Translations under genes and position numbers: made by a program | Shown: positions 17,603 through 27,704 of the stretch, one piece after another | Layout: the number at the start of each line of letters is the position of its first letter | Position numbering within the stretch: position 1 is the stretch's first letter | Notes under the pieces: generated by a model | Database searches by the model: none | What the model was told of the DNA's origin: nothing | What the model saw: only the letters and a program-made list of their open reading frames with translations | Source of the DNA: Cunninghamella blakesleeana | Lineage: Eukaryota > Mucoromycota > Mucoromycetes > Mucorales > Cunninghamellaceae | NCBI GenBank assembly: GCA_017871115.1 | Contig: JAFCIZ010000002.1 | Span: 1,385,501-1,449,500 of the forward strand | Direction of reading: 5' to 3' | Length of the DNA stretch: 64,000 bases

Positions 17603-17793
17603 ATGCAAGATCAACATAATAACAATAATAATGAACAACCTCCTGCATGGTTTACACAATTTGCTGCTAGATTGGATAATATGGAATCATCCATCTATTC
17701 GTCTCGTCTTATCCAAAATGACCCTAATGTACACATTAGAAATCCTGGATCAGATTTGGATCCTACACAAGAATTATTGGACCAATGCCCTTA
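17603..17793 (+). pseudogene. DIRS gag, N-terminal part (63 codons) cut by C2
   Basis: A nucleocapsid-like frame starting MQDQHNNNNNEQPPAWFTQF, predicted to package element RNA. It is interrupted at the TA 17792-17793 by C2 and resumes in phase at 19476 (Tyr codon split across the insertion, then Met-Ala-Glu). Asn/Gln-rich start; ARLDNMESSI could form a short coiled coil. Assignment to gag rests on position before RT in a DIRS element. Confidence 0.8.
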
Positions 17794-19473
17794 CAGTGGC
17801 TTCCAGAAGTGTTCGAATGTTTTCGTTTTTTTTATAAAATCAATTGTATCAATAAAACTTATTATTTAACCATGCATGATTTATACATCAATCGAAAGCC
17901 CTATTGATTGGCTTTCATATGAATATATTTATATGCATTTCCATATTTGGGTTGCGGAGTAAATGGTGTTTGAAAATTATTGGCACATTCGAACAGTTGT
18001 GTTGCGATGCCAAAAAAATACCACAACTTGTAATAAAACAATAATAGAGTATAAAATAACCTATAAAATGTTAGAATAAACCTGTTTCGCACTTTCTTAG
18101 TTCAAATCTATAGCTAATATTCTATTTTTTATATATTTTTTATATCAATATTGTCCATTTTTTAGTGATCTGTTATCAACATGCGTCCTATTCAAAATTC
18201 CATTAAGAACCAAGTCATTAACCTTCTCAAACAAGGTAAATCTATGCGTCAAGTAGCAAAGGATGTTGGTGTAAGTTGTACAACTGTCCACAAGTACTCT
18301 GCAGGTCTTGAACGGGAGATTCCTATGGCTGTTGGTGGTGCTGTATCCAAGCTCACTGGTAGAGACAAGTCCTTTTGTGTACATCAAGTGACCAAAGGAG
18401 GTAAAAGTAATGCTACTGAGGTGCAGAAGGCATTAAAGGAACATTTGGAAATCGATATAAGTGCTCAAACAGTCCGTAGAGCACTTAAAGAAAAAGGATT
18501 AGGGTCCTTTGTCAAGCCAAAGAAACCTCTCCTCAGTGCCAAAAATGTTAAAGCTCGTTTAGCTTGGGCAAAAGCACACAAAGATTAGACTTTAGATGAC
18601 TGGAGTCGTGTCATTTGGTCAGACGAAACCAAAATTAATCGTTTTGGATCGGATGGACGCCGCTATGCTTGGAAAAGGGCCGAGGAAAAGCTTCAACCTA
18701 AACATGTCAAGCAAACAGTCAAACATGGTGGTGGAAATATAATGGTTTGGGGATGCATTTCGTACGATGGCCCGGGTTACATGACTAAAATTGATACAGT
18801 TTTAGATAAGGAACTCTACCAAGCTATTTTGGAGCATGAATTAGTGCATACATTTGACTGGTATGGCATGGATCAAAGCAAAATGGTCTTTCAACAAGAT
18901 AACGATCCAAAACACACAGCCAAAACAGTCAAAGAATACTTGGAAAACCAGCCTTTTTCGGTAATGGAATGGCCTGCACAGTCACCTGACTTGAATCCCA
19001 TTGAGAATATATGGGCTTTGGTGAAAAACAGACTCTTTAGCAACTATACTACACCACCAAAAGGGATGTTAGACTTGTGGGACCGTACTCAGGAAGTATG
19101 GAATACAATCACGGCTGAAGATTGTAAAAAAGTAATAGAAACAATGCCTAAACGTTGTAATGATGTAATAAAAGCAAAGGGCTATTGGATTGATTATTAA
19201 ATAAAGACTTTTTGTACCATTTATATTGTGTTTTAATTATATTTTTAATTTTTTTGGTATCGCAACACAACTGTTCGAATGTGCCAATAATTTTCAAACA
19301 CCATTTACTCCGCAACCCAAATATGGAAATGCATATAAATATATTCATATGAAAGCCAATCAATAGGGCTTTCGATTGATGTATAAATCATGCATGGTTA
19401 AATAATAAGTTTTATTGATACAATTGATTTTATAAAAAAAACGAAAACATTCGAACACTTCTGGAAGCCACTG
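17794..19473 (+). mobile_element. Tc1/mariner element C2 (family C), 1680 bp
   Basis: Standard family C ends; TA at 17792-17793 and 19474-19475; the DIRS gag frame is restored without it. All four binding sites read TGTTCGAATG. Confidence 0.96.
18181..19200 (+). pseudogene. Family C transposase with in-frame TAG (codon 136)
   Basis: A 339-codon transposase, identical in protein to C1 except for the recognition helix (here VSCTTVHKYS), with the same Trp-to-TAG change at 18586-18588. Both halves remain open and the catalytic residues are unchanged. The catalytic half could only be made by read-through or re-initiation. This copy is therefore best seen as non-autonomous, mobilised by an intact C transposase such as that of C4. 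Confidence 0.93.
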
Positions 19474-19475
19474 TA

Positions 19476-20148
19476 TATGGCTGAAAATTTCTTTAATCGT
19501 CCTCTTCCGGATAATGATAGAAGACGATATCTATTTGACTGCCCTAAAAATTCGATTAGAAATTATGATCCACCTAAGACTAATAAGGTTAATCTTTCAA
19601 ACAAGGATAAACAACATGACACCACTTTGCATAATATTCAATACCGTCTATCAGGTCTTACAAGACCTATCGATTGGTTTGCTTATAGATTACTACACTA
19701 TAAATGGGATCAAGAAACGCAAACACAACAGACATTGGACTTTGTGGAAGCAATGCATGAACTGTTATCGGATATGGCTTCACACATTACTTCATTACGA
19801 ACTGACAACATGTTTAACGCTTATCCTAATGTTTCAGCACCATCTAACGATCAACAAAATTATCTTATGGATCCAAAGGAATTGGCGGACCACATTAAAA
19901 ATCAGCAAAGTATATATCAAAATACAAATAGAAAAACAAACAATAATAGGCCTCGACCTAGACGTTTTCAAAATAGTAACCCTCAACAGTCCTTTTCTAA
20001 TATATTACCTAATAATATACAAAATAATTCGACTAGCACGGGCAATTCTAATTTATCCGAGGGTAATTTATCATCACATCCTATACAAAATCAACAAACA
20101 CGAAATAAAAATTTTCAGTCACGACAACAAACGAAGAAAAGGTTTTAA
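19476..20148 (+). pseudogene. DIRS gag, C-terminal part (223 codons after the junction)
   Basis: Continues the gag frame after C2. A folded-looking middle (residues 20-110 of this part, with LTRPIDWFAYRLLHYKWDQE) is followed by an Asn/Gln/Arg-rich tail (RRFQNSNPQQ, RQQTKKRF) fit for RNA binding. There is no CCHC zinc knuckle, as is common in DIRS gags. The stop TAA is at 20146-20148. The last 40 nt overlap the RT frame, which lies in -1. A canonical -1 slippery heptamer A AAT TTT lies in register at 20109-20115, exactly where the RT frame becomes open, so Gag-Pol could be made by frameshifting (inference). Confidence 0.82.
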
Positions 20149-22043
20149 CACAGGTAGGTGGTCGTTTATCCTTCTTTGCATCCTCTTGGTCACATCATCT
20201 ACATTATTCCGTACATCCATGGATTCATCAAATCATAAAGAAAGGATATCGAATACCAACCAACCCACGTCCACCTCTAACCCTTCCTCATCTATTTCAA
20301 CCACTTCACCTTCCGTCAACTTCATCCAACAACGCTATAGAATTAGAAATACAAACACTTTTATCCAAACAAGCAATAGAATTGGCACCTCCAAACCCGG
20401 GATTCTTTTCCAACCTCTTCGTAATTCCCAAAAAGGATGGGGGTTTACGCCCAGTCCTCAATTTGAAAACACTGAACAACTATTTGCCACAACAACATTT
20501 CAAAATGGAAACGCTATCAACAATTGCCAAATTGATTCAACCCAACGACTATCTAACATCAATAGACTTACAAGATGCATTCCATCACATAGCCGTGCAC
20601 CCTCATTCACGTCACCTTCTACGTTTTCATTGGAAAAACAAGAATTACCAATACAAGGTACTACCATTTGGCCTCAGTCTTTCGCCACTCATCTTTACCA
20701 AGGTACTAAAACCAGTCTTGCAATGGGCACGCAGGAAAGGAATACGCATTACAGCATACCTCGACGACCTTCTAATAATAGCCAAGACGCATCAACAATC
20801 CATTCAACATACAGAGATGGTAGTAAAGAAACTAACACAATTAGGATGGCTAATGAACCTAAAGAAATCGTCGCTTCTTCCTCTTCAAAAGATCAACCAC
20901 TTAGGAATGACAATAGATACTCAGGCTATGATGATATCAGTACCAGGGAAAAAGATCAGATCCATACGTCGGATGGCTTACAAACTTCTGCACCTATCAT
21001 CAACCTCGTGGACAACTCTATCCAGATTTGTGGGAACCGCATTAGCCACGCAAATAGGGAATCAACAAGCACGTTACAGAACAAGACACCTAATTCAAAT
21101 GATCAATTCACACCGCAATCAACCATCCTGTCCCATCACACCTCACATCAAAGCAGAACTTCTTTGGTGGATATCCCAACTGATCAAATGGAATGGCAAT
21201 CACATTCTTTCCCACATTCCAACGACACAAATATTCACAGATGCATCCAATCAAGGTTGGGCAGCCATATGGGATGGCAAACAGATCACAGGACAGTGGT
21301 CAACAACAGAAGATTCACTTCACATCAATGCCAAAGAACTATTAGTGATTCAAAAATTCATTCAACAGGTCAATCTACCTCAACATCACCATCTACAATT
21401 TTGCATGGACAACAGATCAGCGATGGCTTACCTTCAACATTATGGTGGCACTCGTTCCTCAACACTGAATTCGATAGCAATGAGAATTTGGAAAACATGC
21501 TTCCACCACTCTCTTTACCTAACAACACTTTATGTACCATCCAAGCTGAATCCAGCGGACGCTCCATCCAGACAACTACACCAGGAAATAGAATGGTCGC
21601 TACCGAGGAAAACATTCAATTGGATAAATCGTTTGTGGGGTCCTCATCATATAGACCTCTTTGCATCACATCAAAACCATCAACTTCCACTTTATGTCAC
21701 TCACCAATTTCATCCTCAAGCCACTTGGATCAACGCCTTCTCCAGGAATTGGACGACGATACCAGGTCGCCTTTATTTAGCCCCTCCATGGAACTTGATA
21801 CTATCAACAGCACAGCGCCTTCTCCAACAACCAAAAACAGCAACATTATTAACACCCAACTGGCCAACTGCTCCGTGGTATCCTCTCCTTCTACAATTAA
21901 CTCATCAGAATCCTTTGCTTCTGCGGCATCATCAACTAATACATCCTCATCAAAACCAATTACTCCACAAAAACGACCTTTGGACAATGCTAGCATGGAA
22001 TATTCAACCTCAAAAAATAAAAGACAAAAATCAACAAAATTAA
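20109..22043 (+). CDS. DIRS reverse transcriptase and RNase H
   Basis: Copies the element RNA. The frame is open from 20109 with no early ATG, so I take it as a -1 extension of gag. Order: VGGRLSFFASSWSHH leader typical of DIRS pol, FFSNLFVIPKKDGGLRPVLNL, SIDLQDAFHHI, LPFGLSLSPLIFTK, catalytic YLDD (TAYLDDLLIIAK); then RNase H with IFTDASNQGWAA, NAKELLV and FCMDNRSAMAYL. It ends at TAA 22043 after overlapping the recombinase frame by about 50 nt. No stop or frameshift visible over 640 codons. Function depends on host translation of the overlap. Confidence 0.92.
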   Translation, partial: KFSVTTTNEEKVLTQVGGRLSFFASSWSHHLHYSVHPWIHQIIKKGYRIPTNPRPPLTLPHLFQPLHLPSTSSNNAIELEIQTLLSKQAIELAPPNPGFFSNLFVIPKKDGGLRPVLNLKTLNNYLPQQHFKMETLSTIAKLIQPNDYLTSIDLQDAFHHIAVHPHSRHLLRFHWKNKNYQYKVLPFGLSLSPLIFTKVLKPVLQWARRKGIRITAYLDDLLIIAKTHQQSIQHTEMVVKKLTQLGWLMNLKKSSLLPLQKINHLGMTIDTQAMMISVPGKKIRSIRRMAYKLLHLSSTSWTTLSRFVGTALATQIGNQQARYRTRHLIQMINSHRNQPSCPITPHIKAELLWWISQLIKWNGNHILSHIPTTQIFTDASNQGWAAIWDGKQITGQWSTTEDSLHINAKELLVIQKFIQQVNLPQHHHLQFCMDNRSAMAYLQHYGGTRSSTLNSIAMRIWKTCFHHSLYLTTLYVPSKLNPADAPSRQLHQEIEWSLPRKTFNWINRLWGPHHIDLFASHQNHQLPLYVTHQFHPQATWINAFSRNWTTIPGRLYLAPPWNLILSTAQRLLQQPKTATLLTPNWPTAPWYPLLLQLTHQNPLLLRHHQLIHPHQNQLLHKNDLWTMLAWNIQPQKIKDKNQQN

Positions 22044-23026
22044 CAGATCTAGCCAACAACATCATATCTAGTAAAAGATATTCAAAAACATATAATTATC
22101 GTTTCAGAGCCTTTCAAGTTTGGTACGAAGAGAATGGCTTTGATTTCGATAATCATCCTCATATCACTTATGTAAACTACATGGCCCATTTATATTTCAA
22201 CAACCAATTAAAAATATCTTCTCTTATTACCTATTCTAGCTCCATAATGAACATGTTACCCATCTCCACACAAACATACATAAAATCCAGACGCGAATAT
22301 ATTGATTTTATTAAAGGATTAAAAAATCGTAACATTAAACCACCAACACAATGGGAATATGATATTTCACCTGCTTTACAACATATTAAAGATCTAGGTA
22401 ATAATAGTACACTACAATTGCTAGACCTTACAAAGAAAACCATTTGGTTGTTAGCCATGTCAGGTTTCCTTAGACCATCCGATATTGCACGAATTGATTT
22501 GGACCAAATTCGTTTCGGTAATCTTGATAGTATAACCTTGTTAATCGTAGCACCAAAAGAGAAAAGAGGAGGATCACATATTACAAGAACAGTCAACATA
22601 CAGCCCAATTCCGATCCACTTCTTTGCCCGGTAGCAGCCTTTAAGCAATACTATAATCTAATAAAAACAATACATTGTTATCAGCCACACCCTATTATCC
22701 CTGATAGCAATATTAATATGGTATTTCGCAGTTCAAGAAACATAAACCAAGCACTTACTGTTCAAAGAATTGCAAAACATATAAGTTTTTATATGTCTAT
22801 GGTAACTCGTTCTAAGAATGCACCATTACCGAAGGCTCGTGCACTTGCATCTACATTAGCTGCACAAGCTGGTGTACCAATTGATGACATTGTTGCTCAT
22901 GGTAATTGGTCTTCAAAAGCTATATTCGAACAATTCTATAGAATTTCATCAGTAACAGCAACGAATTTTACGGATATAACTCTGAATAAACAACCATTAT
23001 CACAAACGAAGTGTAATATTATGTAA
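21995..23026 (+). CDS. DIRS tyrosine recombinase, 343 aa
   Basis: Integrates the circular cDNA in place of a DDE integrase. Located in the third frame, overlapping the end of RT-RH. The N-terminal SAM-like arm (residues 15-130) is followed by the catalytic domain: first Arg in MSGFLRPSDIARI, second-box Arg in KARALASTLAAQAG, W in AHGNWSS and the nucleophile Tyr in IFEQFYRI. The frame is open much further upstream, but that part is the shadow of RT-RH; I chose the ATG at 21995, just before a basic stretch (KNKRQKSTK) that could serve for nuclear import. Intact by eye. Confidence 0.9.
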   Translation: MEYSTSKNKRQKSTKLTDLANNIISSKRYSKTYNYRFRAFQVWYEENGFDFDNHPHITYVNYMAHLYFNNQLKISSLITYSSSIMNMLPISTQTYIKSRREYIDFIKGLKNRNIKPPTQWEYDISPALQHIKDLGNNSTLQLLDLTKKTIWLLAMSGFLRPSDIARIDLDQIRFGNLDSITLLIVAPKEKRGGSHITRTVNIQPNSDPLLCPVAAFKQYYNLIKTIHCYQPHPIIPDSNINMVFRSSRNINQALTVQRIAKHISFYMSMVTRSKNAPLPKARALASTLAAQAGVPIDDIVAHGNWSSKAIFEQFYRISSVTATNFTDITLNKQPLSQTKCNIM

Positions 23027-23085
23027 TACGAATACTTTATGAAGTATTTAACATATTACACGAGTAAGTGATAATGGTTGTTCCC
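22990..23085 (+). repeat. DIRS internal complementary region
   Basis: 22990-23015 is the reverse complement of the left tip (17379-17404) and 23016-23085 that of the right tip (23288-23352). In the DIRS model it templates end joining during circle formation. It overlaps the last codons of the recombinase. Confidence 0.88.
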
Positions 23086-23137
23086 GCCCTCCCTCCGCAT
23101 TCTTTGTAACTTATTATTAAACTTACGTATTCTACAA

Positions 23138-23145
23138 AAAGAAGA

Positions 23146-23176
<31 letters not shown>

Positions 23177-23301
23177 AAAATTTTACTTCCTTTTAAACTT
23201 TTAAATATTTTAAAACTCAGTTTTATATAAAAAAATTTTAATTTAACTAAGTAGTATTTCGTAATAAATAAAGAAAAGAATTGATAAACAACCATTATCA
23301 C
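23138..23301 (-). repeat. DIRS right inverted terminal repeat
   Basis: Inverted copy of the left terminal repeat, including the long homopolymer (A run here, T run at left). Confidence 0.9.
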
Positions 23302-23352
23302 TTACTCGTGTAATATGTTAAATACTTCATAAAGTATTCGTATTACATAATA

Positions 23353-23650
23353 TAAAATATGATTTATAAAGTGGACAAGTTCAATAATTATTTAATAGAT
23401 AATAATTTATTATAAAAATTTGACAATTTAAGAGAAAGAAAGAGAAAAAAAATGATTCTATTTATACAAAAAAAAAAGATAAAAATTAAAAATTTATGAG
23501 AGTGAGGAGAGATAAAATAAAGTTTGGAGTCATAGCACCGGAGTCATGACACTGGAGTTATGGCTCTGGAGTCATGGCACCAGTAACACAAAATCAGGCC
23601 CAAATAAGGAAAAAAAAATATTAAAGAGCATTATTGCTAACAGTAGATAG
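23353..23650 (-). repeat. LTR-1c, remainder after DIRS
   Basis: Continues LTR-1c from 17378. Contains four 14-bp units (GGAGTCATGGCACC and variants, about 23530-23585) at the position where LTR-1 has its 15-bp units. Ends in TTGCTAACA, followed by GTAG of an LTR-2 copy. Confidence 0.7.
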
Positions 23651-24232
23651 TTTTATAGTTTAGTTTAGTTGTCAGTGAGCACCAGTATCTTGTTTTATAA
23701 GTAGATACAACTTAGTTTAGATTGATAATTTAAAATAAAATTAAAATAATAAAATAAAATAAAATAAATTATATAATTGGATAAAGATCAACAATTATAT
23801 AGACAAAGTAAAAATAAAATAAAATAAATATAATATCGGATAAAGATCAACGATTATTATAATAAAATAATATAAAGTAATATTGGATAGTAATCAACAA
23901 TATTAATATAAAATAAATATAATCTTTAGCTAAAAAGATGAGTTAAGAGAATTTAATATATAAAAATCTTTATTTCAAATAACTGAATATTAACTTCGTA
24001 TTAACTGATTTTTCAAAAATAAAATAAAAATTTCGCTTCTTTATATATAAAAAAAATCTGAATTTAAACACAGACTCTTAAGTATATATAAAGGTCAATA
24101 TAAATAAGGGAGTAAATATAAGTTAGATAAAATATATAATATAAGATATATAAATAAGATAAAATATAAATAAAATATAAGGTTAATATATTTATACCTG
24201 CATATATTTATATATGCAGATACATATATATA

Positions 24233-25887
24233 CACCTCGGTCCAAAATGCCCAAGTGTTTACATTTTTTTTTTTTTTCGAAATAATTCAAGTTAATTTCT
24301 ATATTAAATATGTGTATATACTGCATGAATATAATGTCCTAGTAATTGTCCTTTTATATTAAAAGCGCTATGTTTATATACATATCCAGTCCCGCGTAAT
24401 ATGTTGCTGAAAAAAAAAATTCATTTGGGCAATTTTGAACCTTGGTGCCCAAAAAAATTTTTTTTTTGAAAAATAGGTTTTATTGGTTTATGCTTTTTAT
24501 ATAAAATATGGTCGTTATCGGAGAATTACTTTTTCTTCATTTCTTTCTTGAATATCTAGTTTTTTTTTTTTTTTTTTAAATTAATTGATCTCTAATTTCG
24601 TAATTTCGACATTTCACAATGCACCCAATTAACAAAGCAAAGAAGTCAGACATAATAGTAGCTTTGCAACATTGCGAACCACACAGAGATATAGCTCGTA
24701 AATTTAAAGTTTCTAAAGGAACAGTATTAAACATTAGTAAGACTTTAAAGAACATTCCTAAAAATAATGCTGGTCGGCCACATAGAATCTCTAAGGAATG
24801 CGAATCTCATTTGGTGACATCTTTCCAGCGAGGAAAATTAATGAATACAGTAGAAGCAGTAAAGTCCATAGGACGTAGTTATAATGTTAAAGTTAGCAAA
24901 TCAACAATTCGTAGGGTACTTGTTGGGAAGGATTTGGTTGCACGAAAAAAAAAAACGGTTCCTCCACTAACTAAGAGCACCAAACGAAAGCGCCTAGAAT
25001 TTGCTAAAAGGTACAAGGATTGGGGAGAAGCGGAGTGGTCAAAGGTTATCTTCGCAGATGAAAGTAGAGTGAATCGTTTTGGTGATGACGGCAATTTATG
25101 GACTTGGGGGAAAAAGAATGTACCTCGACAAGACTTTTCTTTCTCCGAGGTGCCAAAGGGGTTTGGTGGTTCAATTTCCGTTTGGGGCTGCATCACTGCT
25201 AAAGGTGTAGGCTTTTTATCACGACTACATTCCTACATGGATACTCCATTATTTCTAGAAATAATGGATGATGAATTCATAAAGACTTTGGATTGGTATA
25301 ACTTTGACAAAAGTCACGTTTTACTTTTGCAAGACAACGATCCTAAGCATAAATCTATTGCATCCCAAAAATGGTACCAGAAGCATAATGTAGAATTATT
25401 ATATTGGCCAACATACTCTCCAGATTTAAACCCAATAGAGAATATGTGGTCATTACTTAAGCAACAGCTGGTGAAAAACTATGATGAACCAGCTAAATCA
25501 CTAGATGAACTATGGGAACGTATTGAAGTGATTTGGGAAAGTAAATATATGAATGATATGGCAATTAAAGTCGTTAATTCAATGCCACACAGATGTCAAT
25601 TAATAATAAAAAATAAAGGTGGTCGTATCCCTTATTAGTAGCTTTAGATAAAAAGAAATGTCATGTACACTACTCTTTTTTATTTTATTTTTTTTAATAA
25701 AAAATTTAAATGTGGTATATTGAAGCCATGCAATAGTGTATTCTCACAATTGTTATTCATGGATAGATAGAGCTTTATTAGTGCTACACAATATACATTA
25801 GCTGTTATAGATTTATTAATAAATATTTAAATGAAATACAAAAAATATTAAAAATTGCAAAACACTTGGGCATTTTGGACTGAGGTG
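24233..25887 (+). mobile_element. Tc1/mariner element F1 (family F), 1655 bp
   Basis: Ends CACCTCGGTCCAAAATGCCC and inverse CACTTGGGCATTTTGGACTG..., TA at 24231-24232 and 25888-25889. An inverted copy of the outer motif (CATTTGGGCAATTTTGAACC) lies near 24421-24450. Confidence 0.95.
24619..25638 (+). CDS. Tc1-type transposase, family F, 339 aa, intact
   Basis: N-terminal helix-turn-helix FKVSKGTVLNISKTL (residues 29-43), AGRPHR hinge near 53, second helix-turn-helix, catalytic FADESRVNRFGDDG, LLQDNDPKH and NPIENMW (34-residue spacing). Closest to family D in the catalytic half (both have QKWYQK/QEWYKK and LLYWPTYSPDL). Protein identical to F2 at 48302-49321 as far as I can see, so the family moved recently. 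Flanked by complete terminal repeats, so this copy is potentially autonomous. Confidence 0.94.
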   Translation: MHPINKAKKSDIIVALQHCEPHRDIARKFKVSKGTVLNISKTLKNIPKNNAGRPHRISKECESHLVTSFQRGKLMNTVEAVKSIGRSYNVKVSKSTIRRVLVGKDLVARKKKTVPPLTKSTKRKRLEFAKRYKDWGEAEWSKVIFADESRVNRFGDDGNLWTWGKKNVPRQDFSFSEVPKGFGGSISVWGCITAKGVGFLSRLHSYMDTPLFLEIMDDEFIKTLDWYNFDKSHVLLLQDNDPKHKSIASQKWYQKHNVELLYWPTYSPDLNPIENMWSLLKQQLVKNYDEPAKSLDELWERIEVIWESKYMNDMAIKVVNSMPHRCQLIIKNKGGRIPY

Positions 25888-25899
25888 TATATATATATA

Positions 25900-27555
25900 C
25901 AGTGGGTGAAAAAATTGTTCACGTGTTACTCACTTTTTCACTTTTTCACTTGTATCTCAACAACGGTCAGCAGCAGCACAAAGCCAAATACAGTATTTGA
26001 AAGCCATGTTAAACAGGTTTATTTTGATGTGTAACATAGGCGGAGTTTATTATTAATATAAGCAATGAGAGCGATATAAAGGGGAAGGGGTTACGTGAAC
26101 AATTTTTTCCTTCTCTAAAATCTATCACTAATACCTTGTTGAGCCACCCTTAGCGTCAATTACAGCCTTGATTCTCTTTGGCATACTGTCAATATACCTT
26201 CTACACTCATCCTTGGTGAATGTATTCCACTCTTTATCACATCTTTCCCAAAGTTCATGGACACCTTTGGCCTTCTTCTCATAGACACTAAGTTTGAGCT
26301 TGAGATGATGCCACAGGTGCTCAATTGGATTCAAATCTGGGCTCTGAGCAGGCCAATCTTCTAGAACAACGATGCCTTGGTCCTGGATCCATCTTTTGGT
26401 GGCAACGGAACGGTGATTGGGTGCATTATCGTCTTGAAAATACATCTCTGACCAGTCCAGACCATAGTACTCCATGGTGTCACGCAGACTTGTATCCAAG
26501 ATGTGAATATAATCCTCCGACTTCATGGTCCCATCGTATACTTGACATGCATATCCAGGTCCATAGTAGGTCATACAACCCCACATCATCAGGCTTCCAC
26601 CACCATGCTTGACAGTAACATCGATATGATGCGGCTTGAGATCATCATCAGGTCTTGACCAATAGTACTTGCACCCATCTGACCCCCAAATGTTGATTTT
26701 GGTCTCATCTGAGAAGATGACTCTTCTCCAATCATCGATGGTCCAATGTTGGTGTCGTTTCGCCCAGTCAAACCTCGCCTTCATGTGCCTGGCGCCCAAC
26801 AAAGGCTTCTTCTTCTTAATGGCGGAAAAGAAATTCATTGACTTGAGGACATTACCGGCCGTTTTTGCTGTCAAGGTGTACCCAAGCTGCAAGAGCTCTT
26901 TATGGACATCATGAGCAGTAAGAAGAGCACCAGAAAGAACCTTCCTACGCACCAAAGACTTGCTTGCATCAGCCACAATCGCCGGTCTACCAGCTCGGTT
27001 GCGATCGCGGTTGGGAAACCACTTGTTGGCATACTTGCTGATCACCCCTTTGGATACACCCAGCCTCTTGGAGATAGTTACCATGGGTACATCTTTCATA
27101 AGAAGGTTTTTTAAATCCATTTGGACGCCAACAGGAAGAGCACGAGTCATGATAAGGGAAGTATCGTAAGCAAAAGAGTTCAGCGAAAAAAGAAGGTAAA
27201 ATAGGGAATTTCCCAGCAAAATCATGGTGTTTATATACTTTTTATAATTTGTAGGACCATCTAGAAGGCTCCAATGCATTTGTCAGCACGATTAATTAGC
27301 AGTTCTTGGTGGTACCACGCGAATTATTGAAAATGTTTTCCATTGGAAAAAATTGTTCACGTAACCCCTTCCCCTTTATATCGCTCTCATTGCTTATATT
27401 AATAATAAACTCCGCCTATGTTACACATCAAAATAACCCTGTTTAACGTGGCTTTCAAATACTGTATTTGGCTTTGTGCTGCTGCTGACCGTTGTAGAGA
27501 TACAAGTGAAAAAGTGAAAAAGTGAGTAACACGTGAACAATTTTTTCACCCACTG
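25900..27555 (-). mobile_element. Tc1/mariner element B2 (family B), 1656 bp
   Basis: Family B ends with TA at 25898-25899 and 27556-27557, ten bases to the right of F1. Sequence nearly identical to B3; slightly different from B1 and B4. Confidence 0.96.
26128..27150 (-). CDS. Tc1-type transposase, family B (B2), 340 aa, intact
   Basis: Same as B1 in layout: helix-turn-helix with VSKGVISKYANKW, catalytic FSDETKINIWG, FQDDNAPNH, NPIEHLW, 35-residue last spacing. Differs from B1 by Ala for Val in GRPAIVAD, Lys for Arg in NVLKSM and Gln for Arg in WPAQSPD. Start at the conserved MTRALPVGV ATG. Identical in protein to B3, marking recent transposition of this subtype. Confidence 0.94.
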   Translation of the reverse strand: MTRALPVGVQMDLKNLLMKDVPMVTISKRLGVSKGVISKYANKWFPNRDRNRAGRPAIVADASKSLVRRKVLSGALLTAHDVHKELLQLGYTLTAKTAGNVLKSMNFFSAIKKKKPLLGARHMKARFDWAKRHQHWTIDDWRRVIFSDETKINIWGSDGCKYYWSRPDDDLKPHHIDVTVKHGGGSLMMWGCMTYYGPGYACQVYDGTMKSEDYIHILDTSLRDTMEYYGLDWSEMYFQDDNAPNHRSVATKRWIQDQGIVVLEDWPAQSPDLNPIEHLWHHLKLKLSVYEKKAKGVHELWERCDKEWNTFTKDECRRYIDSMPKRIKAVIDAKGGSTRY

Positions 27556-27640
27556 TATATATATATAAATGAATATATATGTATTTAAAAATTATTTCGA
27601 GGATTATTTAGGTATGGTAAGTTCAGCCATACCATAACAA

Positions 27641-27704
27641 AGTAGATACAACTTAGTTTAGATTAATAATTTAAAATAAAAATAAAATAAAATAAAATAA
27701 ATTA
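27641..27704 (-). repeat. LTR-2c, left fragment
   Basis: Begins mid-LTR at AAGTAGATACAACTTAG, next to the TATA block, directly after the end of LTR-2a, and is split at 27704 by LTR-2b. It continues at 33389. Confidence 0.7.

Larger units (their letters stand above)
17379..23352 (+). mobile_element. DIRS-type tyrosine-recombinase retrotransposon, near complete, with C2 in gag
   Basis: Order: inverted terminal repeat, gag, RT-RNase H, tyrosine recombinase, internal complementary region, inverted terminal repeat. The terminal repeats (about 17391-17560 and 23138-23301) are inverted, not direct. The internal complementary region (about 22990-23085) carries the complement of the left tip (17379-17404) followed by the complement of the right tip (23288-23352), as in DIRS-1. 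It interrupts an LTR-1c: flanks join to the intact LTR-1c-like sequence near 34393. No methyltransferase domain is evident. Confidence 0.92.
23651..27640 (-). repeat. LTR-2a, interrupted by F1 and B2
   Basis: Starts inside the LTR-2 sequence at GTAGATAGTTTTATAG (first ~60 bp missing), has the promoter block near 23672-23710, and ends CCATACCATAACA at 27640. F1 and B2 sit next to each other in its TA-rich right part. Confidence 0.75.

Noticed and set aside
19514..21994. Very long open frame (about 1170 codons) across the DIRS element
   Set aside because: Its first two thirds overprint gag and RT-RH in another frame and are Ser/Thr/Asn-rich shadow sequence; only the part from about 21995 has recombinase motifs.
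24233..25887. Chance that F1 and B2 form one composite element
   Set aside because: Each has its own TA duplication and ends; they are neighbours by separate insertion in a TATATA stretch.
26325..26612. Open frames antisense to family B transposases (95, 81, 70 aa etc.)
   Set aside because: They recur in every B copy only because the sense gene is conserved; no domain or independent support.
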